From Akkermansiaceae bacterium (GTDB lineage: Bacteria; Verrucomicrobiota; Verrucomicrobiia; Verrucomicrobiales; Akkermansiaceae), in assembly GCA_028293225.1 (NCBI GenBank), contig JAQGPE010000147.1, forward strand, positions 1-5,246: 5,246 nucleotides of DNA, written 5' to 3'. Below, in pieces: positions 1 to 5,246 of the stretch (within the stretch, counting starts at the first letter, position 1; each line of letters begins with the position of its first letter). The notes under the pieces are model-generated. The model did not search any database. It saw only the letters and a program-made list of their open reading frames with translations, and was not told the origin of the DNA. The translations under genes were made by a program, and so were the position numbers.

Positions 1-145
1 GGCAAAATCGGGAGACGAACTGGGGGAGGGAGCACTGTGGCATGGCTCATGGAGTTACGCCGCAGATAGGATCGCAAGATCTTTCGACGGCACCTGCGGC
101 TTCCGCCCCGCTGAGCGAGCGGAAGCCGCCGGGGTGACGGCCGCA
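1..145. other. Left edge, no supported gene
   Basis: I find no gene I can support here. Plus-strand frames are open from the window edge to stops at 67-69 and 135-137. The tails they would encode are short and have no recognisable features, so a gene ending here from the left can be neither shown nor excluded. The only clear structure is the stem-loop at 96-129, downstream of the heme-protein gene that reads leftward. Confidence 0.5.
96..129 (-). terminator. Stem-loop after the HTHP gene, putative terminator
   Basis: The arms GCGGCTTCCGC (96-106) and GCGGAAGCCGC (119-129) form a perfect 11-bp stem. The 12-nt loop can itself pair CGC with GCG around TGA. It begins 16 nt after the TAA of the heme-protein gene in the direction of transcription, which is where a terminator is expected. 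No T-tract follows on the minus strand, so it is not a canonical intrinsic terminator. It may act with Rho, stabilise the 3' end, or block transcripts arriving from the left. Confidence 0.6.
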
Positions 146-376
146 TTACTTGCGCCAGTAGCCGTTCGCGGCGGCGACGGTCTGGAAGTTGATGGCGACG
201 ACCTGGGACGCGGCGGTGAGGCTGTCGGCATTGTGGGCATAGACTTCGCGGAGCTGCTTGCGGATCTCGTCGGAGGGCTGGGTGTATTTCACACCCATGC
301 GGGAGAGCTTGATCGCGAGTTCGTAGCCTTCCTGGGGCGTGGCGGTCTCGAGGGTGGGAAGCCAGAGGTCAGACAT
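146..376 (-). CDS. Hexameric tyrosine-coordinated heme protein (HTHP)
   Basis: This gene encodes 76 residues that I recognise as the HTHP family. Family members are small alpha-helical subunits that assemble into a ring-shaped hexamer. Each subunit binds one heme through a tyrosine and shows peroxidase and catalase activity. Visible hallmarks are WLPTLETATPQEGYELAIKL near the N-terminus (5-24), the segment RKQLREVYAHNADSL with Tyr46 as the likely axial heme ligand, and the ending FQTVAAANGYWRK (64-76). The length matches the family. The frame stays open upstream to 493, giving 115 residues, but that extension is basic, Pro-rich and unlike the family. It also crosses the stem-loop at 465-488, so the ATG at 374-376 is chosen. 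There is no signal peptide, so the protein is probably cytoplasmic. It has no Shine-Dalgarno sequence (the 9 bases before ATG are CAACCCGCC) and no heme-related neighbour. The inferred role is peroxide detoxification or heme handling. Confidence 0.93.
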   Translation of the reverse strand: MSDLWLPTLETATPQEGYELAIKLSRMGVKYTQPSDEIRKQLREVYAHNADSLTAASQVVAINFQTVAAANGYWRK

Positions 377-464
377 GGCGGGTTGAGTGGGGATAGTTGG
401 TTTTCGCAGGGGCGGATTCCCTTGCGTCTCCCTTTGGGAAGGTTTGCCAACACGTGACACTCGA

Positions 465-488
465 GCCGCCTTTTTTCTGAAAGCCGGC
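465..488 (-). terminator. Stem-loop after the small membrane protein gene
   Basis: GCCG-C-CTTT (465-473) pairs with AAAG-C-CGGC (480-488): eight base pairs with one C·C mismatch and a 6-nt loop. It starts 17 nt after the TGA of the minus-strand gene ending at 506, a position that suits a terminator. No T-run follows the stem on the minus strand, so its efficiency as an intrinsic terminator is doubtful. Its presence argues that the heme-protein gene downstream has its own promoter between about 377 and 465. I could not identify convincing -35/-10 boxes there. Confidence 0.45.
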
Positions 489-505
489 CTCACGGTTCAG
501 TCGGA

Positions 506-856
506 TCAACGGTCGCCGGGAGCGAAGGAATGCGCGCCTTGACCGGATGAGACCGGCAGCCGGGAGGGCGGCAGCGGCGGCGGGGTCTCGCCAAAGGGAT
601 TCATCATCGGAGCGACCGGCGGCATCGCCATCCGGATGTCCTGCGAGCGATCCTTCCAGATGGAGCGCGCCACCTGATAGATGACCAGGCAGATGAGAAG
701 GAGAACCACTCCTGCAATCGAGGAACTGAGGCCGCTTTCATGGCGACCGGACAGGAAATGCCCCATGGCTTCCAGGAGGCACTTCACTGGCGCGATGAGA
801 AGGAAGGTCGCAAAAACGGCGAGAATGACGGACAGGATTCGTTTGATGACCAGCAT
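506..856 (-). CDS. Small membrane protein with two TM segments and a Pro-rich tail
   Basis: I do not recognise a family. With the ATG at 854-856 the product has 116 residues. A hydrophobic helix spans about 6-24 (RILSVILAVFATFLLIAPV) and a second about 46-64 (SIAGVVLLLICLVIYQVAR). A short polar loop containing GRHESG separates them. After the second helix comes a basic patch (WKDR) and then a Pro/Met-rich tail (79-100, including TPPPLPPSRLP). The positive residues after helix 2 and next to helix 1 suggest both ends face the cytoplasm, in a hairpin topology. Met codons at 901 and 898 would add 14-15 residues, but they fall within a perfect hairpin at 884-907 and would place a polar stretch before the first helix, so they are less likely. 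No Shine-Dalgarno precedes the chosen ATG. The tail could be a docking segment, but nothing shows a partner. Confidence 0.6.
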   Translation of the reverse strand: MLVIKRILSVILAVFATFLLIAPVKCLLEAMGHFLSGRHESGLSSSIAGVVLLLICLVIYQVARSIWKDRSQDIRMAMPPVAPMMNPFGETPPPLPPSRLPVSSGQGAHSFAPGDR

Positions 857-883
857 ACCGGGGGGAGTCGGGGGTGAACAGAA

Positions 884-907
884 CGCGAGATGAATCATCA
901 TCTCGCG
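884..907 (-). terminator. Perfect 10-bp hairpin with tetraloop between two genes
   Basis: CGCGAGATGA (884-893) and TCATCTCGCG (898-907) are exact inverse complements around a 4-nt loop. On the minus strand the structure lies 76 nt past the kinase stop and 27 nt before the ATG of the small membrane protein. The minus-strand bases after the stem are TTCTGTT, which is only weakly T-rich. It could terminate the upstream operon, or fold in the 5' leader of the membrane-protein mRNA. Confidence 0.55.
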
Positions 908-983
908 GGGGGCATGCCAGTCAGGTGGATGATGAATGATCCATCAAGATCAAAGGACCTACGGGATCGCGTGGGGCGCGACC

Positions 984-1865
984 TCACCTGCCAAGCGCCC
1001 GGAGCCACTCGATGCGGCGCTGCAGCCGCGACTGGCGCATGGGAGTGGGATCTGGGTAGAGGATGGGATACCAGGCGATCATCACGCAGGCACGGCCAAC
1101 CAGGCTGTGGTGGAGAGCCGTCTCGTCGATCGGGCCACCGGCTTCGCGATAGGCGGCCAGGACGCCGCTGTCGTAGCCGGCGTCTCCATCGAGAAGGCGG
1201 GCATTCCAGATGACGGAGGCGACATCCCACTCGACCGGGCCGCTGAAGGTATCCTCCCAGTCCGGCCACAACAGGCCGAGGGTCGTGTTCATCAGGTTGC
1301 CCGGGTGGGCGTCGCCATGGAGCGGTTGATGCGGAAAGCCGGCCAGGGCCGAAATCGAGCTGACGAGGTGGCGGTCGAGCAGCTGCAGGATCTCCGGCGG
1401 GAACAGCTCGCGGCGGGCGAGGGTCTCCAGCAGCGCGTGGCTCTCCGTCAGGATGGCGAGCGCCGGAAGCGGCTCCGGAAAAGTACGCAGCACCTCGTGG
1501 CAGCGCTGCAGGGTCGCACCGATCGCGGCTGGATCCGGGTCGGCGGGAACAGAGGTGACGTATTGCCAGAAGTTCAGTGTGTAGCCGAGGTGCTCGTGCG
1601 GTCCGGGCGGGATGTCCGGGTGCATGGGGATCACCGGCGCGCCGTGGCGGGCCAGGTGCCGGGCCACTGCGTTTTCCCGGGCAAACCACTCGCCGCCCTG
1701 ACGCGGCCCATCGAGATCCTGGACCACGCGCGCCACCAGCGATTCGGACAGCCGCAGCACCAGCGTGCTGCTGTTCTGGAGAATGTCGCAGCGATCCGGC
1801 GCAAGGCCATGGGCGATGGCCGTTTCCGTGGCGGCGCGGATGGGGAGATCGAGGTTGAAGGGCAT
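984..1865 (-). CDS. APH/choline-kinase-fold phosphotransferase
   Basis: The product has 293 residues and belongs to the aminoglycoside phosphotransferase-like kinase superfamily, which transfers the ATP gamma-phosphate to a hydroxyl on a small molecule. The N-lobe shows a nucleotide-loop-like QNSSTLVLRL (about 30-39). LVARV follows, with Arg46 where the beta-3 lysine would sit, and then Glu64 in WFARENAVARHL as the helix-C glutamate. The C-lobe carries the Brenner catalytic motif HGDAHPGN (183-190), with catalytic Asp185 and metal-binding Asn190, followed by the DFG-equivalent DWED (202-205) and GPVEWDVASV (209-218). Length is normal for the family. A TTG two codons upstream is possible, but the ATG at 1863-1865 is preferred. 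It lies 15 nt after the stop of the SUKH-like gene, so the two are probably cotranscribed. The substrate cannot be read from sequence. There is no resistance-island context, so antibiotic resistance is only one possibility; a sugar, amino alcohol or other metabolite is as likely. Confidence 0.88.
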   Translation of the reverse strand: MPFNLDLPIRAATETAIAHGLAPDRCDILQNSSTLVLRLSESLVARVVQDLDGPRQGGEWFARENAVARHLARHGAPVIPMHPDIPPGPHEHLGYTLNFWQYVTSVPADPDPAAIGATLQRCHEVLRTFPEPLPALAILTESHALLETLARRELFPPEILQLLDRHLVSSISALAGFPHQPLHGDAHPGNLMNTTLGLLWPDWEDTFSGPVEWDVASVIWNARLLDGDAGYDSGVLAAYREAGGPIDETALHHSLVGRACVMIAWYPILYPDPTPMRQSRLQRRIEWLRALGR

Positions 1866-1880
1866 CGGCAAGTTCGCGGC

Positions 1881-2540
1881 TCAGTTGGCCTGATTGACCA
1901 GCACCCACTTCGCGAATCCGTCGGCAGGGTCCCGCTCGTCCATGGACGAGGGGCACTTTACGATCTCGGAGGCCGTGGCCGGAATGGTGACAGAAAAGGT
2001 CGTCTCCACCCACTCCTGGAAAGCCGTGTTCGGCTCGACCCGAAAAGAACTGTGATCCGGCGGCAGCGGGAAAGCCTCCGGCCAGCAGATTTCATCGTAG
2101 CCGATGGCGAGGAGCCGGAGAAAGTCCACCACGCTTCCAGCAAGGACGCAGAGTAGAGTCGAACCGGAACCGGAGCCCATGTGGACGATCTTCTGGTCGC
2201 CATGTTCATCCAGCCAGAAAGCAGCCATCGAACCGTCCGAGCCGCACTTCGCGAAGACGCAGAGGCGATTCAGGACCGCGGTGTTACTCGCGCCGAACCA
2301 CTGTTGAAGCCCCGTTTCGGCGGGGCTTACAAACTCGATCAGAGTCCCGCCCGGCCGGCCGGCCTTCGTCCAACCGGCATTCATCGCATCCGGCGGAAAC
2401 AGGAATCCGGCTTTTTCGCCATTGCGGCGGGTCACAATCATGCCGCGACTTTCGATCCAGTCATAGAGTTGTTTAAGCGGAGCAGGAATCTCCATGCCTG
2501 GAGGCAATTGCGACTGCAGCTGATCGTAGAGGAGGCCCAT
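1881..2540 (-). CDS. SUKH (SMI1/KNR4)-like protein
   Basis: The product has 219 residues from the ATG at 2538-2540. A TTG at 2574-2576 would add 12. The central part resembles the SUKH fold: CVFAKCGSDGSMAAFWL (94-110), a polar turn, then IVHMGSGSGS (118-127), then a helix CVLAGSVVDFLRLLAIG (131-147). This order of strand, Gly/Asp turn, strand, H-x-G-S turn and DFL.LLA.G helix is typical of SMI1/KNR4 proteins. Many of these are immunity proteins against contact-dependent or polymorphic toxins, and others have housekeeping or regulatory roles. No toxin gene is visible beside it, so an immunity role is unproven. There is no signal peptide or membrane segment, so the protein is cytoplasmic. It follows the porin gene after 48 nt and precedes the kinase by 15 nt. 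Family assignment is from motif resemblance only. Confidence 0.62.
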   Translation of the reverse strand: MGLLYDQLQSQLPPGMEIPAPLKQLYDWIESRGMIVTRRNGEKAGFLFPPDAMNAGWTKAGRPGGTLIEFVSPAETGLQQWFGASNTAVLNRLCVFAKCGSDGSMAAFWLDEHGDQKIVHMGSGSGSTLLCVLAGSVVDFLRLLAIGYDEICWPEAFPLPPDHSSFRVEPNTAFQEWVETTFSVTIPATASEIVKCPSSMDERDPADGFAKWVLVNQAN

Positions 2541-2588
2541 GAAGGCAGTCTGACGGGCCGGTGTTTCCGGTGTCAACCGGCAGCGGCT

Positions 2589-3797
2589 TCAGAACTTGTA
2601 GTTCAGCTCGGCGGTGACGCGGGTGGTGGTGGGGAATTTGCTTTCGGTCTCGAAGTGGGAAGCCTGGACGATGGCGGTGAAGTGGTCGTCGAACTTCTTC
2701 GTCAGCGTGGAGTCGAACTCCCAGCCGAGGGAAGTGGAGATGTCATCGTCGCCCATGGCGTGGGCGATGTTCGCCCAGGAGATGCCGTAGAAAACCGGCA
2801 CGGTGTAGGAGACGTAGACATCCGTCAGGCCGGGGAGGGTGCCACCGGCGCGGGCGGTGTTGAAGACGTCGGCGAAACCGTTGAAGCCATGCAGGGTGGC
2901 CAGCGGGGTCTGGAAGCCGGCGTCAAGATGCTCCACCCCCACTATCAGCGCCTGGTCGCCGAATTTGCGGGTCGCATGGGCGTGGTAGTACCAGGCATCG
3001 TGATCGTTGGCGGCTCCGGCCTTGGTCTGGAAGGCGGCCTCTCCATAGAGCAGGAAGCCAGCCACCGAGCCCTTGGCGCTGAGACCGTAGGTGTCGTTGT
3101 CCCAGCCGGTGAGCTTGTCGAAGTCCATGAGGTAGGCGTAGGAGCCCAAGGTGAGACCCTTGATCCCGGCGTAGGAGAGATTGATGAGATGGATGTCACC
3201 GGTGACAGAGCGGTTGGTACCGGTGGCCTCCGAGCCGTAGATACGGTTGACGCGATCGATGTAGGCGTAGTTGACGGTGAGGTCCTTGATGAAGTGGCTG
3301 CTCAGTGAGATGCCGTCGTAGGTCTGCTCGTTCTGGCGCCAGCCGTTGTTGCCGACGAAGGCCATGTTGTCATAGATCAGCCGCTGGCGGCCGAAGCGGA
3401 CCTGGGAATCGAGCGCGGCGAACTGGAGATAGGCCTGGTTCAGCTCATTGGTCTCCGGGGCGCTGATGTTGGTATTGTGCGGCGTGATGGGATCGGCATC
3501 GGGCACGCCGTTGGTGAAGTCCCGCACGATGGCCTGGGTGAACTCGCCCTCGGCGAGGGCGCTGAAGCCATACCAGTCGGCGGTGACCAGGCCGATCCGT
3601 TCGCGGGTAGTGAAGGCATGGGAGGCATCGAGCCCCTGGACATCGGCGAATTCGTAGCGGGCACGGACATCGACGAGCGGCTTGATCCAGGGCTCGTCCT
3701 TCTTTGGCTCCGCGGGTGGCGCGGTGGCGTCCGGAGTTCCCGCGTGAAGCGGCAGGGCGAGAAGGAAGAGGGCGGCGGAAAGGCGGCGGGGTGTCAT
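2589..3797 (-). CDS. Alginate export family outer-membrane porin
   Basis: The product has 402 residues. It begins with a signal peptide: basic MTPRR, a hydrophobic core LSAALFLLALPL, and probable cleavage after HA19. A Pro/Ala/Lys-rich linker (about 21-40) precedes a beta-barrel with alternating aromatic strands that ends in ELNYKF, the C-terminal Phe that outer-membrane proteins use for barrel insertion. Family marks of AlgE-like porins are FGRQRL (135-140), FVGNNGWRQNEQTYDG (147-162), TLHGFNGFADVF (301-312) and GLTDVYV (323-329). Family members form monomeric barrels that pass anionic polysaccharides or small substrates, and many annotated members lie outside alginate loci. No alginate synthesis gene is in the window, so the substrate is unknown. 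It is the first gene of a possible minus-strand unit and diverges from the gene at 4034. No Shine-Dalgarno is visible (CCCCAGCC precedes ATG). Confidence 0.9.
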   Translation of the reverse strand: MTPRRLSAALFLLALPLHAGTPDATAPPAEPKKDEPWIKPLVDVRARYEFADVQGLDASHAFTTRERIGLVTADWYGFSALAEGEFTQAIVRDFTNGVPDADPITPHNTNISAPETNELNQAYLQFAALDSQVRFGRQRLIYDNMAFVGNNGWRQNEQTYDGISLSSHFIKDLTVNYAYIDRVNRIYGSEATGTNRSVTGDIHLINLSYAGIKGLTLGSYAYLMDFDKLTGWDNDTYGLSAKGSVAGFLLYGEAAFQTKAGAANDHDAWYYHAHATRKFGDQALIVGVEHLDAGFQTPLATLHGFNGFADVFNTARAGGTLPGLTDVYVSYTVPVFYGISWANIAHAMGDDDISTSLGWEFDSTLTKKFDDHFTAIVQASHFETESKFPTTTRVTAELNYKF

Positions 3798-3905
3798 GGC
3801 TGGGGCGTGGCGGCGCTTGCATCCAACCGGGCCCAGGACGGGGCCGTCTGTTAGACCAAGCTCTCCCCGCCACGAGCACCGCTCACGCCACCCGCTTGCG
3901 GCGAA

Positions 3906-3950
3906 GGGAACATTTCATGAAGTCTGTGCATGATCATGATGAACGTTCCC
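3906..3950. promoter_or_regulatory. Long imperfect inverted repeat in the divergent region
   Basis: GGGAAC (3906-3911) pairs with GTTCCC (3945-3950). Inside, TTT (3913-3915) pairs with GAA (3941-3943, one wobble) and CATGA (3916-3920) pairs with TCATG (3934-3938). This gives about 14 pairs with one mismatch and a 2-nt bulge around a 13-nt loop. The right half contains a perfect 10-bp palindrome, CATGATCATG (3929-3938). It lies between the start of the porin (3797) and the start of the plus-strand gene (4034), 108 and 83 nt away respectively. That is a natural place for an operator bound by a dimeric regulator controlling one or both genes. It could also fold as a leader hairpin. Confidence 0.45.
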
Positions 3951-3971
3951 GGAGGAGGCGCGGAGAAGCCC

Positions 3972-3984
3972 GGAGCAAAGCTCC
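3972..3984 (+). repeat. Short hairpin GGAGC-AAA-GCTCC
   Basis: A perfect 5-bp stem with a 3-nt loop, 49 nt before the chosen ATG of the plus-strand gene. It would lie in that gene's leader if transcription starts upstream. It is short enough to be chance in G+C-rich DNA. Confidence 0.25.
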
Positions 3985-4033
3985 AGCGCGTTGCCCGCTT
4001 GACCGGCCGGGGCGTTCCCGCTGGGTTGCCTGC

Positions 4034-4792
4034 ATGACTGCCCAAGCGCTCTTCGAGGCCGAACTGAACCGCCGCGGCTATCCGTTCCTCCTGGAAAACG
4101 GCTCCTATCGCGTCAGGCATGATGACCTCCCCGGAGTGCCCCAGCCGCTGGGGGTCTTTCTCTCCAACGTCGAGAACTTCAATCCGGAGGCGGACCCCAC
4201 GGTCGCAAAGCAGTTCGTGGATGCGATGCTTTCCCACCGGGACCATGTTCAGGAACTGGAGCCGGTCATGTCGGTCGAGGATCTCTATCCGGCCATGCTC
4301 GCGGCCCAGCCGGGACGGCCAAGCCATTTGTTCCCGCTGAGCGAAAAGATCGACATCGTCCTGACCGGGGCCGTGCCCCAGCTGCCGACACTGCTCCAGG
4401 ATCCTGCCGAGCATGGCATGACGGCGCGCGAAGCCTTCGACACCGGCAGCGAAAACCTGGACCGCTTTCTGGAGGAGGCGGAACTGAAAGACATGACGCT
4501 GGGCGATTTTCCGATGGTCGCGCTGTATACCGAGTTCTTCTGCATGCCGTCACTGTTGCTGGCACAGCAGTTCCGGGAGTGGATCACCCCGAAGCTGGGC
4601 TGGCCGGTCTGCGCGACGATGCCCGGCATGGACATGGTGCTGCTGTGGCCCGCGAGCGAACTGGATCGCGCAGGCATCGTCGGACCGCTGGTCGTCGATG
4701 CTTACCGGCAGACGGAACATCCGCTGAGCACCGAGGTCTTTCTGATCGATGACGAGGGCATCGAGTGCGTTGCGGAGTTCCCGATCGACTGA
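4034..4792 (+). CDS. DUF1444-like protein
   Basis: The product has 252 residues from the ATG at 4034 and shows no signal peptide or membrane segment. The pattern resembles DUF1444 (the YtpQ-type family of unknown function): a strand-rich start, then GMTAREAFDTGSENLDRFLE (128-147) where the family has a helix and an A..NL motif, then YTEFFCMPSLLLAQQFREW (165-183), and GWPVCATMPGMDMVLLWPAS (189-208) matching the family's VP..D.LL..D segment. No catalytic residues are evident. The frame is open back to 3704, and an ATG at 3917 would add 39 Arg-rich residues that overlap the inverted repeat, so 4034 is preferred. No Shine-Dalgarno sits at the right distance. A GGAGGAGG at 3951-3958 is strong but has no nearby in-frame start. 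It is the only plus-strand gene, divergent from the porin and convergent with a membrane-protein gene. Confidence 0.72.
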   Translation: MTAQALFEAELNRRGYPFLLENGSYRVRHDDLPGVPQPLGVFLSNVENFNPEADPTVAKQFVDAMLSHRDHVQELEPVMSVEDLYPAMLAAQPGRPSHLFPLSEKIDIVLTGAVPQLPTLLQDPAEHGMTAREAFDTGSENLDRFLEEAELKDMTLGDFPMVALYTEFFCMPSLLLAQQFREWITPKLGWPVCATMPGMDMVLLWPASELDRAGIVGPLVVDAYRQTEHPLSTEVFLIDDEGIECVAEFPID

Positions 4793-5193
4793 AGGAAACT
4801 GAGGGATCTACGACAGATGCCGTAGATCCGGGCCTGGCACCGGCGGCGGTCGATGATTTTCACGCCCGCGGCCAGCGCCGCAAGAACGACGGGGATGGCG
4901 AGCACTTTGAGATCCTCCGCCGTAAGGGCCTGGCTGAAGCTGCGATGATGATCCATCCCCTCCCCGATCGAGCTGATGAGCAGAAGGCCGAAGGAGGCGC
5001 CGAGGAGCGGATACAACCAGCGGCAGGACTGCCGGCGGGCCGGGTTGTCGCGGGGACGGAAAAGAACCGTGAGAAACGCGAGGAGGAGATTGAGGGCTCC
5101 GATGAGGCACAGCACGATCGCGAGGAGGCCTGATAGCAGCACCCACACCGGAGGGTAGCTGGTGGCGAGGGTGGAAACGGGAAGCACCGGCAT
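4702..5193 (-). CDS. Membrane protein with three hydrophobic segments
   Basis: I do not recognise a family. The frame encodes 163 residues from the ATG at 5191-5193. Hydrophobic segments lie at about 16-45 (long, VWVLLSGLLAIVLCLIGALN onward), 61-77 (YPLLGASFGLLLISSIG) and 94-114 (DLKVLAIPVVLAALAAGVKII). The loop between the first two is basic (RPRDNPARRQSCR). The loop between the second and third is polar with DHHRSFSQ. After the third segment comes basic DRRRCQAR, which by the positive-inside rule places that end in the cytoplasm. The last 30 or so residues are Ser-rich and encoded antisense to the end of the plus-strand gene (91-nt overlap). They also cover a hairpin at 4804-4829. The true C-terminus may therefore be shorter, with a lost stop or frameshift. 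No Shine-Dalgarno is visible. Confidence 0.6.
   Translation of the reverse strand: MPVLPVSTLATSYPPVWVLLSGLLAIVLCLIGALNLLLAFLTVLFRPRDNPARRQSCRWLYPLLGASFGLLLISSIGEGMDHHRSFSQALTAEDLKVLAIPVVLAALAAGVKIIDRRRCQARIYGICRRSLSFLQSIGNSATHSMPSSSIRKTSVLSGCSVCR
4804..4829 (+). terminator. Perfect 9-bp hairpin after the DUF1444-like gene
   Basis: GGATCTACG (4804-4812) and CGTAGATCC (4821-4829) are exact inverse complements around an 8-nt loop, starting 11 nt after the plus-strand stop. No T-tract follows on the plus strand. On the minus strand the bases after the stem are CTCAGTTTCCTTC, mildly T-rich, so it might serve both directions. It lies inside the antisense membrane-protein frame. Confidence 0.6.
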
Positions 5194-5222
5194 CTGCGGG
5201 ATAGCGTGGAGACGGTCGGGGG

Positions 5223-5228
5223 ATTGTA
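5223..5228 (-). promoter_or_regulatory. Candidate -10 box TACAAT
   Basis: On the minus strand TACAAT (one mismatch to TATAAT) lies 29 nt before the ATG of the membrane-protein gene, in an A/T-rich patch that stands out from the G+C-rich surroundings. A -35 box at normal spacing would fall at or beyond the window edge, so it cannot be judged. Confidence 0.35.
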
Positions 5229-5246
5229 AATAGGGAAGGAATGGGG

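Noticed and set aside
429..439. TCCC-TTT-GGGA inverted repeat and nearby CACGTG as operators for the heme protein
   Set aside because: The arms are only 4 and 3 bp, which is expected by chance. No matching second copy was seen.
898..2013. Long minus-strand open frame (about 371 codons) overlapping the kinase in another frame
   Set aside because: The translation is Arg/Pro/Ala-rich and low in complexity. The kinase frame carries HGDAHPGN and DWED, so this is a frame shadow.
936..2156. Long plus-strand open frame (about 406 codons) opposite the kinase and SUKH-like genes
   Set aside because: It is antisense to two genes with clear motifs. The translation is Arg/Gly/Val-rich with no domain, which is typical of a shadow frame in G+C-rich DNA.
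2548..2576. TTGACA (perfect -35 box, minus strand, 2571-2576) as a promoter for the SUKH-like gene
   Set aside because: At 17-bp spacing the -10 hexamer is TCAGAC, a poor match. The transcript would start almost at the ATG. A chance match is more likely.
2561..2580. Repeated CCGGTGT units as a terminator or repeat between the porin and the SUKH-like gene
   Set aside because: Only two short copies exist, and the possible stem GCCGGT/ACCGGC is 6 bp around a 13-nt loop. This is too weak to call.
2181..3308. Plus-strand open frame (about 375 codons) opposite the porin
   Set aside because: The product is Gly/Val/Glu-rich without a fold signature and is antisense to a well-supported porin. It also crosses the SUKH-like gene.
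3851..4414. Minus-strand frame (about 187 codons) opposite the start of the DUF1444-like gene
   Set aside because: It would lie antisense to the plus-strand gene and across the inverted repeat. The translation lacks recognisable motifs, and the plus-strand product fits a known family pattern better.

Overview
The window is G+C-rich and densely coding. Most genes lie on the minus strand, and only one is on the plus strand. There are no rRNA, tRNA, transposase or CRISPR signatures. The gene mix fits a Gram-negative bacterium with an outer membrane: an alginate-export-type porin with signal peptide and terminal Phe, a hexameric tyrosine-coordinated heme protein (HTHP), an APH-fold kinase and a SUKH-like protein. 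I would guess Verrucomicrobiota (Luteolibacter-like). That guess rests on the gene mix and on the lack of Shine-Dalgarno motifs at every start, not on a marker gene.

Layout from left to right: 1-145 has no supported gene but carries a strong stem-loop just past the heme-protein stop. 146-376 (-) encodes HTHP, a 76-residue heme peroxidase/catalase-like protein. 506-856 (-) encodes a small membrane protein with two membrane segments and a Pro-rich tail. A perfect 10-bp hairpin at 884-907 separates it from 984-1865 (-), an APH/choline-kinase-fold phosphotransferase. 1881-2540 (-) is a SUKH (SMI1/KNR4)-like protein. 2589-3797 (-) is an outer-membrane porin of the alginate export family. 3798-4033 is a divergent intergenic region with a long imperfect inverted repeat. 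4034-4792 (+) resembles the DUF1444 family. 4702-5193 (-) is a membrane protein whose C-terminus runs antisense into the preceding gene.

Porin, SUKH-like protein and kinase are co-directional with gaps of 48 and 15 nt, so they may be one transcription unit starting at the divergent region. The porin would handle uptake or export of an anionic sugar or polymer. The other two are soluble, and nothing visible ties their functions to the porin. The small membrane protein and the heme protein appear to be separate units, because each is preceded or followed by a stem-loop.

I see no clear new multi-gene system. The items most worth a second look are the isolated HTHP gene, the SUKH-like/kinase pair, the palindromic element in the divergent promoter region, the 91-nt convergent overlap containing a 9-bp hairpin, and the absence of Shine-Dalgarno sequences.
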